In this document: positions 19,589 through 30,522 of the stretch, in pieces
Numbering within the stretch: position 1 is the stretch's first letter
How the letters are laid out: the number at the start of each line of letters is the position of its first letter
DNA from: Adiantum capillus-veneris
Lineage: Eukaryota; Streptophyta; Polypodiopsida; Polypodiales; Pteridaceae
Direction of reading: 5' to 3'
NCBI GenBank assembly: GCA_014529385.2
Contig: CM043946.1
Coordinates: forward strand, 21,880,577-21,944,576
Length of the DNA stretch: 64,000 nucleotides
Translations under genes and position numbers: made by a program
Notes under the pieces: model-generated
Seen by the model: only the letters and a program-made list of their open reading frames with translations
Databases searched by the model: none
Told to the model about the DNA's origin: nothing

Positions 19589-20134
19589 TTACAATGTCTC
19601 TATGAACAAAGTGTCATAGAAAGTAGAGAAGGATGAGAATTTATACAAATTTGCAATCTTCTCTATGCTCTCTTTATTAAGACAAGCTCTGAATAGCTCC
19701 CTATCTCCTTTGTTGAAAGCGAAAGGAAGACTATTAATAAGACGCAAATGAGGGAAAAATTCACCAAATGTGAGTCTATGAAGCATGAACTCTGGCCGCA
19801 AGTTTCCTGAAGAGTCTTCCTCAATGGTGAAATGCACTCGCCAAACGCCAAATTTCACTCTATTTACCAATCTTAGGGCACACACTAGTTGGATGAATGC
19901 GCGGTCTTCCTTAGTGCCCAACAACAAGAGGAAAATGGAATCCACGCGTAGGACCTTTCGTCTTAACTTCACCACCCTCTTGTTATGAGGGAGATGCCTT
20001 ACTACTTGCTCCTGCAACTCAATTGGTAATAGAGCTAGATCTCTAAGGATTGAACTTTCAGTGCACACACATTCCCTGTTAGAACAAATGATCGTTTTTT
20101 GTTTCTTGTAACAACTTGGACAAAGAAAAAACAA
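19589..20134 (-). CDS. F-box-like protein A, function unknown
   Basis: 181-residue open frame, paralogue of 19084-19542. It begins with CPSCYKKQKTIICSNRECVC, a four-Cys stretch that could bind zinc, then LALLPIELQEQVVRHLPHNK (F-box-like), FIQLVCALRLVNRVKFGVWR, and MLHRLTFGEFFPHLRLINSL. There is no in-frame ATG near the start. An ATG at about 20142 is out of frame across a T-run, so either a frameshift has occurred or TTTTTTCTTTGTCCAAG is a splice acceptor. It lies 34 bp after the small protein frame 20169-20387. Confidence 0.4.
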   Translation of the reverse strand: MFFLCPSCYKKQKTIICSNRECVCTESSILRDLALLPIELQEQVVRHLPHNKRVVKLRRKVLRVDSIFLLLLGTKEDRAFIQLVCALRLVNRVKFGVWRVHFTIEEDSSGNLRPEFMLHRLTFGEFFPHLRLINSLPFAFNKGDRELFRACLNKESIEKIANLYKFSSFSTFYDTLFIETL

Positions 20135-20168
20135 ACATACACACTATTTTGCCGGGCTGCACTTCATT

Positions 20169-20387
20169 TTAAAATAAAATGAACACATGTACATCAAAAG
20201 AAGTGTGGTAGTTGATGAGAGGTAGAATGACAGGGTTTGGTGATGCAAGAATTTCTCCTACTCTTTGGGCACCAAACATGAACACCATTCGTTGTTGAAA
20301 ATGGATCTTTCTACTAATTGCAACGTTTATTCTAATGTGTGGAGTAAAATGAAAGGAAAAAACCTCTATTCCTGGGCCATTATCCAT
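20169..20387 (-). CDS. small conserved protein, copy A (72 aa)
   Basis: ATG at 20387 (MDNGPGIEVFSFHFTPHIRI), then SRKIHFQQRMVFMFGAQRVG, PVILPLINYHTSFDVHVFIL and stop. It is the closest homologue of the frame at 6970-7188, with the same start pattern and length. It is followed after 34 bp by F-box-like frame A and preceded after 21 bp by copy B. Function unknown; conservation over three copies suggests a real protein. Confidence 0.6.
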   Translation of the reverse strand: MDNGPGIEVFSFHFTPHIRINVAISRKIHFQQRMVFMFGAQRVGEILASPNPVILPLINYHTSFDVHVFILF

Positions 20388-20408
20388 GGCCTATGTATGT
20401 CCTAATGC

Positions 20409-20621
20409 TTAAAATAACACAAAAATATGGACGTCCAAGCTAATATCGTACCTAATGAGAGGCAAAATAAAAGGATTTACCGAAGTGTTTATCTCGGCTA
20501 ACCTAAGAGGACCTAAAATCCTACGAATTACTCGTTGAAATTGCAACTTAGTACTAACAATTATGTGTATCTTTTGCCTTGCAATGGGAACGAAAGGATC
20601 ATACAAACTCTCGTGATTCAT
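20409..20621 (-). CDS. small conserved protein, copy B (70 aa)
   Basis: ATG at 20621 (MNHESLYDPFVPIARQKIHI), then LQFQRVIRRILGPLRLAEI and PFILPLIRYDISLDVHIFVL before the stop. More diverged than copy A but alignable over the full core (FQR...., G..R..EI, P.ILP.I.Y..S.DVH.F.LF). First frame after the primer-binding site at 20681-20697, about 60 bp downstream of it. Confidence 0.55.
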   Translation of the reverse strand: MNHESLYDPFVPIARQKIHIIVSTKLQFQRVIRRILGPLRLAEINTSVNPFILPLIRYDISLDVHIFVLF

Positions 20622-20680
20622 GCAAATTACTTGACTATGCTAAAAGTTGATCCTACACAAAAACATACACGAGTTGTTTT

Positions 20681-20697
20681 CCTCAGTGGGGGCACCA
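20681..20697 (-). promoter_or_regulatory. primer-binding site of second retroelement
   Basis: On the minus strand this is TGGTGCCCCCACTGAGG, identical to 6251-6267, and it lies three bases after a sequence ending GCCTCA that would be the LTR end. It defines the start of an internal region running toward lower coordinates. Confidence 0.65.
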
Positions 20698-20872
20698 ATT
20701 TGAGGCGGTCTGGGGCGGGCAACAAGAAGAGTGGCCTCCAAGCACTCTTCTAGGCTCCGATGCTGCTCAATTGGGTTGGGGTTGGAAAAAACAACAAACA
20801 CACACACAAACCCGCAACCTAACCCTACACAAATTTGGGGCACCACCTAGGTTTGGATGCGAACTAGGACGC

Positions 20873-20980
<108 letters not shown>

Positions 20981-21634
20981 CGGGCTGCTTTGAAACGTAT
21001 TAGCAATGATCAAGCAAACACAACTATATATTTAAGAAAGAGAGAGAAAGGGGGAGGGGGTGCTTGTTGCATTAATACCTCCTTACAAATCTGTCATGAC
21101 AAATCAAAGTGAGATTAGTATTTGTTCAACATAGCTTGCATAAATTTCACCACAATACATCACAAGAAAAGCCACCCCAATCACTGTCTTAAGGCCAGGG
21201 GAGTCCTCTCCACCTTGTCGCCCTCTTACAGTATGTGGGATTTATGGCTAGATTGATGAAAACACCAGAGACAAGCTATCAAGAACTTAACAAAAAACAC
21301 CAAGACACTTACGCATCATTGTTGTCCATTACTTCACATTGGAAGGGAGACAAAGTTTCCAAGCTTAGTCCAAATCCACCCTCCTTGATTCAGCAAATGT
21401 TGGGCTTACACTAGTAGGAGAAATGATAGATTTCCTAATCTCAATTGAATGATCACTCTCTCTCTTACAATGGCATAGAGTTCCCTTGCTAATCCCCTAT
21501 TACAACACATGCACATGCATAAGACAATGAGCTTCCACTCAAGAGCTCCTTCTAGAGAGGTTGAGCTTGGCTTCTCAAGCTATAGCATAGTGCTCTTGCT
21601 TATGGCTCCCCCCTTTCGTGCTAGCTACACCCTC

Positions 21635-21645
21635 CTTTTATAGCA
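21635..21645 (-). promoter_or_regulatory. TATA box in LTR
   Basis: On the minus strand GCTATAAAAGG, followed by GAGGGTGTAGC. The position inside the LTR, about 940 bp from the primer-binding site, fits the U3/R border. Confidence 0.5.
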
Positions 21646-21700
21646 ATTTTGAAGGCTAGGGTTAGTCCTCTAACTATGGTTGGGTTAGATTTTCAACAAT

Positions 21701-23469
21701 TTACCTAATTTATTTTGCTTGGAATTATCAAGAAGTTGGTGGGGAAAGAGAGAGGAGAGAAATGGAGGTGATAAGACTTTTCATAGTGGGTTAGTGTTAG
21801 TAGAGTTAGTATTAATTTACAAATGGAATTAGATATTTACAATGGGAGTATCCATGTAGGATACAAATAAGGAAGAAAAACTCTTAAGAGGTAAGGAAAG
21901 GTGGATTTCTTACAAGGTTGATGCTCCAAGTGTCTTGAGTAGGGCCAATTTTGACGCTTGTTGACGGTCCACTAGCTTTGACGGTACATTTTTTCTCCAC
22001 TCTTGACCTTCCTTGAGAGACAAGGTAATTGAAGCTGAGTAATCAACCACCATGATGCTGTCTTTTAAGAGAAGAGGCTGAATTTTGTGGTTTTTTGATA
22101 GATATGGGTAATTTGGAGGAGGAAAAATGAGACTAGGTGGTCAATTTTGGAATGGAATTGTGTGTGGGAGGTATGAGTTCACCATGGTTTCTCTTATTCT
22201 TCAAGGTTGAGGAGAAGGTGAGTAGGGTGCAGAGAGCAGTGGTGAGAGAGGTGGGGATGATGAGTGGAGAAGTGTGTGTGAAAGAGGAAAATGATAAAGT
22301 GAAAGAGAGAGTGTGGCTGCATAGCATGGGAAAACTGGGGTCCACTAATAAAATCATAGCTCACAGCTCCTAGCTCAAAAAAATATGAAAAAATTTGAGG
22401 AAAAAGTTCAGCCCACGAGCTACACCTTTTGTTTGTATCACCTTTTCAAATTCGGAGAGCAAGTGAACTTTAAAAATTCAGCAAAACCGACCGTTTTTTT
22501 CCACTGCACAAGGTCCTTGTGGGGTCCTTCTTTGGATGATTCTTTTGAATACCTCCAAGAGTGAGCCCTCCATAGTGCATGTATGCATGCCACCTACCCT
22601 TGACCTTATTTGGTAGGTCTATAATTGAAGATATTGTTGAGATCATGATATAAGTGAATAGTACAACTAAGAAAATCAAATATTGAGGGGTCTAAAAAAT
22701 ATGTATATGTCAAATATAAATAATATAAGTGGAAAAAATATAAAGGGGTCAAAAGAAATATCTCTCATTATAAGGCTACCATAAAAAGATAAATATTTTT
22801 GGTGTTCTAATTTTTTAGGAAAAAACAAAATAGATGTAGGAAGGGAAAAATCACAATAGTGAGAAAATATACACATAAATAAAACTAGTTTTTTTGGATT
22901 TTTGTTGGGGTGAAGTTACACCAAATATAAGAGAAGCTTACATGAAAATATTTCTATATGGAATAAAGAGTATGAAAAATGGTAAGAGAAATTGTGGTAA
23001 TGGTGAGGCAATGTACAGAGCATAACATACACCTAGGTAGAAATATTTAAATAAATACCAAAATAATTATGAAAAAATCTTTTATTTAGGCCCTATATAC
23101 AAAGAAATATTTACATACGTATGGGCCATAATATACTTATATTTTTTATATTTTTTTATTTTTTTGGCTCAACTAGCCCAATGACTAGCTAATTGAGGGT
23201 TTTTTATTTCAGTAAGGAGATATGGGAAAAGTCCCCTAACTCACACGCACCTATATACAGTGAAAGGGTGAGGGTAACCACAGTGTTTGAGTGATTTGAT
23301 AGGGTGAGATAACTCACTATGGCAATTACATAGAGCCGAAAAACGGCTATCAGTAGCTAACAAGTGGTTTGTTCATGATAACTAATTGTTTGCCATTGCT
23401 CAACCATCCTCCTAGCTTCAACATACGACATCTAGAAGCGCCTCAAATCAGAGTAGGCTGCCTCATCAT
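21701..23469. other. AT-rich stretch, no gene recognised
   Basis: Possibly still part of the retroelement LTR at its left side, then very AT-rich DNA from about 22650 to 23200. Frames at 22133-22373 and 22676-22876 show no family motifs. Confidence 0.5.
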
Positions 23470-23587
23470 TGTTACCATATACATGTGGTAGTGATGTGTG
23501 TGAACACACTAGGACCGCCGTGGCATTTTTTCCCTCTTTAGGAGGTTGTTCCCCCCCGAGCATTGTATATACGGCCATCACTCTAGA
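23470..23587 (+). repeat. partial 5' LTR of copia element
   Basis: Starts TGTTACCATATACATG and matches 25386-25503 closely (GTGTGAACACACTAGGACCG in both), ending at CATCACTCTAG. Confidence 0.8.
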
Positions 23588-25310
23588 TGATGTACATGAT
23601 GTACTTGATGAGGAAAGGACTGGAAATGAGCACGCTAGAGGTATGCCAAAATGGCTAGTACACATTTTGCGTGACAGTAAATTGGATGCACCTTTGTCTA
23701 GTCGTACTCGTTTAGGCTCTCGCCATGCATCTTATTCATCAGATTGTTATGCTTTGGGTGTGTCTAGCTTACATGATGTTGAGGAGCCTCTGTCTTTTGA
23801 TGAAGCACAGAATTCAAAAAATTGGATGGCTGCCATGCAATCAGAATATGATGCACTTATAGAAAATGACACATGGACTTTATGTGATTTGCCTCCTGGC
23901 AAAAAGGCCATTGGTACGAAGTGGGTTTACAAGTTGAAATGAAAGCCAGATAGTGAGATCGATTGCCATAAGGCTCGACTTGTTGCAAAGGGTTATGCAC
24001 AGGAAAAAGGCATAGATTATTAAGAGACCTTTGCTCCCACTTGTCGTATGACTACTGTGCGTTTTCTATGTGCATTGGCAGCTCATTTTGGTTGGGATGT
24101 ACATCAATCAGACATTGGTACTACTTTCTTGAATGGTGACATATTTTAGGAATTTTATGTAACTCAACCTCGCAGTTTTGTCAAGAAAGGACAAGAGGAC
24201 AAAGTGTGCAAATGTAACAAGGGTTTGTATGGGTTGAAGCAATCTCCTTGTGCTTGGTATGAGAAAGATGACACTCATTTGGTCAAACAAGGCTTTCATA
24301 ACAGTCCAACAGAAAGCACATTGTATGTAAAGCGTGAGGGTGATGTACTTCTCATTGTGGTTCTTTATGTAGATAATTTGCTGATCAGTCACTAGACCAA
24401 ATGAGAGACATATTGCTGAATTTAAGGCTGATTTGAATGCTGCTTTCAAGATGAAAGATTTGGGGTTGTTGCATCATTATTTGGGCATACAGTTTAAGCA
24501 ATGTGATGGTGGTATTGCCTTGTGTCAAAAAAGTTACATAGAGACATTGCTATGTAAGTTTGGACTTGAGGATTGCAAACCTATTGCCACTCCCATGGAA
24601 ACAGGTTTGAAGTTGAGTCTACATGATGCTAATGTCACTCTTTATCAAACTGCTATTGGCTGCCTCATTTATGTATTCAACATGAGGCCAGATATTCAGT
24701 TTGCAGTCTCACAGGTCAATAAATCTATGCATAGCCTAGGGTCTAAGCATTGGCAGGCTGTCAAGAGGATTTTTCGCTACCTTAGTGGCACTTTACATCT
24801 TGGCTTATTTTATCCCAAGGGATCATTGCCACCAGAGTTACATGCTTTTTCGGACTCAGATTGGGCTGGTTGTTTTGACATGCGAGTGTCCACAAGTGGT
24901 TTTTGTTTCATGCTTGGCAGTTCATGTATATCATGGTTGAGCAAGAAGCAACCTATTGTGGCCACTTTGAGTTGTAAGGCTGAGTACAAGGCAGTCTTCA
25001 CGGCTATGATTGAATGTGTATGGCTCAGACGCCTTATGGATGATTTGGCTGTTGGACAGGACACTGTCAACACTATCTACACTGACAGTCAGAGCACATT
25101 GGTAGTTGCGAGGAACCCAGTTTTTCATGCTCGCACAAAGCACATTGAGGTGCATTACCACTATGTCAGGGAGAGCTCTCAGCAGGAGAGATTAGCGTGG
25201 CTTATGTGCCAACACAGGACAACCTTGCAGATCTTTTCACAAAGGCATTGTCTTGTGAGAAGCTTGAAGATTTCCGTAAAGCTTTGGGTTTAATCCCCTT
25301 TGTGGACTGA
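23588..25310 (+). pseudogene. copia reverse transcriptase and RNase H
   Basis: Linker, then NWMAAMQSEYDALIENDTW and KKAIGTKWVYKLK, a TGA, KARLVAKGYAQEKGIDY, further stops, KGLYGLKQSPCAWYEKDD, and the catalytic box LYVDNLLIS, where YVDD has become YVDN. After a frame change near 24400 the second half is open from 24433: MKDLGLLHHYLGIQF, NMRPDIQFAVSQVN, FSDSDWAGC, CKAEYKAVF and TDSQSTLVVARNPVFHARTK. A last frameshift near 25190 moves the normal C-terminus (NLADLFTKALSCEKLEDF) to another frame, ending near 25310. Decayed pol part; the changed Asp alone would abolish polymerase activity. Confidence 0.88.
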
Positions 25311-25385
25311 TCATGTCCTCAGGGCATGGCACTTCCCTTTACTCATGTGCCAGCTCTCGTTCACCGCATCACTCCAGGGGGGATT

Positions 25386-25612
25386 TATTACCATATACAT
25401 GTGGTAGTGATGTGTGTGAACACACTAGGACCGCCGGGACATTTTTTCCCTCTTTAGGAGGTTTTTTCCCCGGAGCATTGTATATATGTCCATCACTCTA
25501 GGGATATCTATCTTTCCATTGCACACTAAGTAACATACTCTTTATTGTGTGCCTTGAGCTTCCTTCGTCTTCTCCAAGCTGTGTGCATTTCTCTGCAACC
25601 CTAATTCCAACA
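25386..25612 (+). repeat. 3' LTR of copia element
   Basis: Preceded by the purine tract CCAGGGGGGAT. Its start TATTACC corresponds to TGTTACC of the 5' copy. The proposed end TTCCAACA at 25612 is a guess from the inverted match to TGTT. Confidence 0.6.
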
Positions 25613-25911
25613 ATCATGCAAAATTTCTTGAATCTGTGTTGCCTTTTTCTTCCTCAATCTTCTGTTCAATGTCAACACATCACTGAAATAATTCCGATCC
25701 GTGTCTAAATTTGAATCTGCAACAATCTCTTTGCCTTTGTTAATTCAATCAGTTGCTAAAACAACTTGTTGTTGAGTTGGTTGCTATGGGGATCCTTGAT
25801 GGGTTTGCTCCTAGGACCGATCAGCCTAGTGTGTCTGATTTATTGCTTCTTGATTTCTTTTTCCATATGCCGCCTATTTAGTATTGGTTTGTTGCTTGCC
25901 TATTGATGAGC

Positions 25912-27720
25912 CTCATGCTGGAGGAGAAGTTAAAGTGTCATCATCATCATCATATCCTTTGCTATTAGGACCCACACCATCATCCTCGTGCTCATCTTCA
26001 TCATCTTCATAATTATCATCATTTTGTTCCTCCCGATTCTTCATGTAGTCTATCAGACCTTGTTGACCAAGGTGATTGTGTACTCTTTTGATTTATCATC
26101 CAAATTAAATTTGACGGACCGCATAATATTTTGCACATCACTTAGGTTTAAGATTAGATTCCCATCTGAATAAAAAATGTCTAGTAGTCTAATAAATATA
26201 CTTATCCACAACTGCCTTTTGAGAGTGTTATGAGCATAAGTCAATGTTCTTAAGTAATCTCTTTTTTGATCCAATGTCCTTTTGGGTGTGTGCTTTGTTG
26301 TGATAGCTTCTTTCTTTTGCTCTTTGAGTACTACATTATTGGCTATCAATTACTCGATCTTCCTTTGTTGGGTAATCATTGGCCGTGCATTCTTGCTTTG
26401 ATTGATATGATAATCCAAAATTAGAGCTTTCAATCTAGCTGTTTCTTTCTTGAATTTTTTAGCTTAGTCTTTTGGAGTTTCTATTATAAGATAGTCAGCT
26501 CCGAACTAGAAACAAAACCTTGTACCTCCATCATTTGTGCTATTGCATTGATGACTGTAGTCCAACCAGCTTGGATTGTAGCAACACATCTATTAGGGAC
26601 CGTGTCTCTATCATTCTAGTCAATTTCATATACTAGCATAGGGGTGTGGTATGGCACAAACAATTTTTTAGCTTCCTTCAGGATGAGGTTTCCTTTGTAG
26701 AGGTTTCTTCTGCAATTGTTGCAGCCGATCTGGTCAGCAGCCGATCTGGTCAAAATTAATGAATAGGTTTAAGCACGACCAAAAACTTCTGAGTCTGAGA
26801 AGTACTCTCCAGCACACTATCTTTTTCCTTATTAGAAGTGGCCTTATCTGTAGTTGTCTCTGATGGCATACCAAAAAATTTGATAGCCTTATCTACTCAG
26901 GTCCCTTTGGTATGGTCAATATTAGTAGATGTATTTTGCTTTGTTTTTTCTTTTATTTTCCCCGAATTTGTGCCAACAAATCTATCGAGTTTCTCTTCTT
27001 TTCCAACGAACCGGCTTCTACTTGCACTACTGGTCTTTTTTATCCTGCTAAAGCCAGTTCTTTGACTTTCCCTTCTAGAGTTTGCTCTGTTTCTTGATCC
27101 TCTAACGTTTCTTGCTAATTGATCTACTTATCCTCAGTGCCATCACCCAAAACTTTATTCCATACAATTTCAGGGTTGATGTGTGTTGGTATGCAGGTTG
27201 CCCAGTGCAAGAATTTCTAGGCATACCAAGCTTTGAAGAGGTTCTATGTCTTTTGTTGGATGTCTACTGTACAAGGCTACTATCCAAAAATTGACTATGC
27301 TAATCTCAGCCTCAAGGTGCTTGATCTTAGCGAATAACATGCTTAATAGTCTTTCAGATACATATGTGGGATTGTTCTTGAGACTGATGACTTCAATAAC
27401 AACAAACTTTTAAGATGGCATGTATACCAATGCTGCCCCACTGGATTCCTTGTCCACCAATTTTTCTCTTCTTCTTGACTTGAGCACATTCTTTCATGAA
27501 ATTTTTGACTTCATCAGTAGTGCATGGTGTGGAATGAGTTGAAAACGGTAGATGCAAGACATGGGAAAGTGCTCTCTCATAGCTCGCACTAGTCTGCCAT
27601 GGATTACTATAGTATCCATGTCTAGATTAAAAGTATCTACCACCTGTTGATTAATCTCTACATCAACGACTGGTTTCATGGCTTTTAGCACTACTTCCAT
27701 AATCCATAGCTTGAGAAGCT
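25912..27720 (-). pseudogene. decayed gene of unknown family with acidic C-terminus
   Basis: Coherent protein pieces on the minus strand share an order but need several frameshifts and stops: MEVVLKAMKPVVDVEINQQV (27700), SLKNNPTYVSERLLSMLFAK, IKHLEAEISIVNFWIVALYS, a Lys-rich coiled-coil-like part (KKFKKETARLKALILDYHIN, ARPMITQQRKIE), the open frame 26053-26349 (PKRTLDQKRDYLRTLTYAHN), then an acidic tail (NDDNYEDDEDEHEDDGVG) ending near 25912. I do not recognise the family. It could be a host gene or a transposon accessory gene. Confidence 0.4.
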
Positions 27721-28193
27721 CTATTTCATTCTACAAGTGAAAGACATATCTCCCTATCTTATGATACGGCAATAGTCTTATTCATTAGTATACGTTTCTT
27801 AGCGGGTAGAGGATTCCTTTTTACTCTCTGCGACATCATTCCAAAATGGATGACTAGTCCATTTGGTGCCTAGGAGACGTAGCTGCCACAAGCATGTCTA
27901 ATCTTTAGTCCATATCATACTCTCAAAGTAGAGTGACCAATTCTACTTGGTGTTTGAGTGTCGTCATCATCACAAGCATGATTCTAAGCATGCATACTAT
28001 TTAAATTTGTGCACAAAAGAGGATTAGTCTTATAAGACAAAACATTGCTCATTTAGAAAGCATTTATATTTCCTTACTCTAGTGCAACATTGTAAGCATT
28101 GCATCTTTTGTGACATAGATTAATTCTCCTTGCCCATGCATAAGTCCATGAACAATCTCAACTAGAAAGAGAGAACTCACTAGATGAAGTCGG

Positions 28194-28517
28194 TTAATCA
28201 AACCAAGAGCACTCTAGCAGGAGTGAAGATTGCATATGCTTGTGTGAATATAGAGTGTAGGCAATCATAGGTTCTACAATTTTTTCCAAGAAATTTTTCT
28301 TGTGGCATACGTTTTGAGCTTGTTTTCTCACTACTTGCGTAATGAACTTGCACGCTTTATGCTCAGTCGAGTTGTTTCTCCCAGATTGTATGCCTGCAGA
28401 TAAAAGATTGTGTAGTTGTTTTATGCATATGTAAGCATTGGTTTTAATGTGATTGATCATGGGCTTCATGATTGTGTAGTGGTCGAGTGATCTTCCACTT
28501 TGTTGCCAATTTGGCAT
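28194..28517 (-). CDS. hypothetical 107-aa frame, possibly exon of the gene at 25912-27720
   Basis: Open from ATG 28517 (MPNWQQSGRSLDHYTIMKPM) to 28194. Composition is protein-like but there is no known motif. Same strand and upstream of the decayed gene, so it may be its 5' part. Could equally be chance. Confidence 0.2.
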   Translation of the reverse strand: MPNWQQSGRSLDHYTIMKPMINHIKTNAYICIKQLHNLLSAGIQSGRNNSTEHKACKFITQVVRKQAQNVCHKKNFLEKIVEPMIAYTLYSHKHMQSSLLLECSWFD

Positions 28518-28647
28518 GGTCTATGGTTGAGATTTTGCTTGAGATTTTCTCATGTTACAAGGAAGCTCTGCCAATTTTATCCCAGGATTTTTGACATTAG
28601 TTTCTTGACATCCATATAGCAGATGTGACAGTTTAGAATTAGCAGTC

Positions 28648-29160
28648 ATGACTCGTGAGGGCGGTCTCGTAAATACCGATATAACAGGGCACATTAGGTG
28701 CCATTGTTTCAAACGCATGAGGCAACAAAGGCGGAGATCTATACAAGATCTAGAGATGGTTTTGACACATGCTAGAGATGTGGATTCATATGCCAATGAC
28801 AGTGATGTCACATTTGCCTTTAGCATTCATCTTGCTTACATGTCTTTTAGAGGTGACACTTCTCCTCATTGGTTACTAGATGAGGATGCAGTTTTCCATG
28901 TCACACCACATTGTGAGTGGTTTACCACCTTCTCTAGTGGGAGGTTTGGTTGTCTACACTTGGTCGATGGTTTGGATTTTGACATTGCAGGTGCAAGGGA
29001 TGTTTGCTTATCATTTTCTAGTGGTGCATCATTTAAGCTATAATATGTACTCTATGTTCCTCATCTGAGATATAGCTTTATCTTAGTGAGACAATTAGCA
29101 AATTGTGGATGTTTGCATATCATTGCCTAGTGGTGCATCATATACACTACAACATGTACA
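28648..29160 (+). pseudogene. copia gag knuckle and protease remnant
   Basis: GHIRCHCFKRM is a degraded zinc knuckle. SPHWLLDEDAVFHVTPHCEW corresponds to the copia protease segment, with DEDAV in place of the active-site DSGAS, so the protease is dead. FSSGRFGCLHLVDGLDFDIA and CLSFSSGASFKL follow, then a stop at 29041 and YVLYVPHLRYSFILVRQLAN. Clear copia family, heavily decayed. Confidence 0.75.
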
Positions 29161-29217
29161 ATATGTTCCTTAGTTGAGATAGAGCTTGATCTCAGTGAGA
29201 CAATTAGTAGATTGTGG
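29000..29217. repeat. tandem duplication of 109 bp in copia protease region
   Basis: Copies 29000-29108 and 29109-29217 share TAGTGGTGCATCAT, TATGTTCCT and GTGAGACAATTAG. Confidence 0.75.
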
Positions 29218-29563
29218 ATGTCAAACACTGCTTAGACAGAAGTCTTTCTAGATGCATTGCAGATCATTAGTGGTTTCCAAGGGAGCCACAATGGCTTGGT
29301 ATATCCTATGTATGTATCTGAGGTATGAGATGGCATACTCTTGTTTTTTTTTCTGGCATACATTGAGAGAGAGACGAGACGTGTCTCCTTCACAGGTGAG
29401 ATCTAGTATGCTCAAAATATAGAGCATTTAGCTGTGCAAGACATGCCAGTAGACTTTGTAGAGATAGATAGAATGGTAGTGCTCTAGTGAGACACATCAG
29501 GTGTTGTCAGAGTTTGTGGAGGCAGAGGTAGAGTAGGTTTGCTCCCAAGAGACACATGTAGAG

Positions 29564-29911
29564 ATGACGAACATGGAGCTATTTGATATACTCGTGCTAG
29601 AGGCTAATGAGTTGATGGCAAGACACACAATTTTTCCTAAGGGTGAGAGGGATGCAGCCATCCCAGTGTCAACATTGACACATCCATATGCAATGAGTAG
29701 TCTTGATGAAGCAATGCATGCACATAGCACAAGAGATGCTAGGGAAACCAGATTTGTGCAGATTTCATTGATGTTCGAGTGTCTCATGTATGACCTATTA
29801 GTGCCAAGGATCGACCTAGCAACTGCAATGGGAGAATTTGTAGCAGGGATTGTCAGTCGTATGATGACTGGCACTACTATGATGCATTGTGGAGCTTTGC
29901 ATACCATATAG
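29564..29911 (+). pseudogene. 115-aa open frame in copia remnant, unknown
   Basis: Open frame starting MTNMELFDILVLEANELMAR, with HPYAMSSLDEAMHAH and GEFVAGIVSRMMTGTTMMHC. It lies between the protease remnant and the polypurine tract. It may be a diverged piece of the integrase-RT linker, but I cannot show this. Confidence 0.25.
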
Positions 29912-30111
29912 AGTTTTCTATGGGATATTCATAGAGTCTCTAGCGTGAATACACACACTCACCTATCACTAGAGCCAATACGACTACATGTAGATCGACT
30001 CAGCAAGCCAGTGGGTGTAGGTTGAGAGAGTCTTTCACCTATTTTCTTGTACATACTAGTAGTTTAGCTAGTAGCACTCACTTATCGGCACGTCGTCTTT
30101 AAGTGGGAGAT

Positions 30112-30522
30112 TGTTGGGGTAAAGGCATTGCACCTTTGGTCGGGGCCTGATGTTCGGTATCAGGCCACCCACTGTGTCTACATGTACATTCATTATTCTT
30201 CACATACCAAAGGAATAAGGAGCTCCTCACGATTTATAGAGGCTTGCTCCACCCACACAGTGTGTCTTCTACTCTTCTCCTCCCTCGCACTCTGCATGTA
30301 CCACATATCACTTTTGCACCTAGCGCTCTCAAATGAATTTTCCTACACTTGTTTCCATTCATTGTTGCTCCCACTCGACTCTTGTTATTAGGATACTCCT
30401 AGACTTAACGCTTTCATTTTGTCCAATGGTAGACTCCTAGAGTTGTCATATCTGACCATCATCTCTTCAAAAATTTTGAACTTCCCTTCTTTCGACTTGT
30501 TGACACCTCCCAGTTGCTAACA
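30112..30522 (+). repeat. 3' LTR of copia remnant
   Basis: TGTTGGGGTAAAGG follows CTTTAAGTGGGAGAT (polypurine tract, 30097-30111), the same arrangement as at 3541-3560. CT-rich transcribed part inside. The end is uncertain. Confidence 0.5.

Larger units (their letters stand above)
23470..25612 (+). mobile_element. Ty1/copia element with large internal deletion
   Basis: LTR-derived sequence at both ends (23470-23587 and 25386-25612) encloses only the end of integrase/linker, reverse transcriptase and RNase H. The left LTR piece is 118 bp and is fused directly to the coding part, so the rest of the 5' LTR, leader, gag, protease and integrase core are gone. Confidence 0.8.
28648..30522 (+). mobile_element. 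Ty1/copia remnant lacking pol
   Basis: Gag end and protease at the left, polypurine tract and LTR start at the right. Reverse transcriptase and RNase H are absent between 29300 and 30100. The outer LTR end (GCTAACA at 30522) is provisional. Confidence 0.6.
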
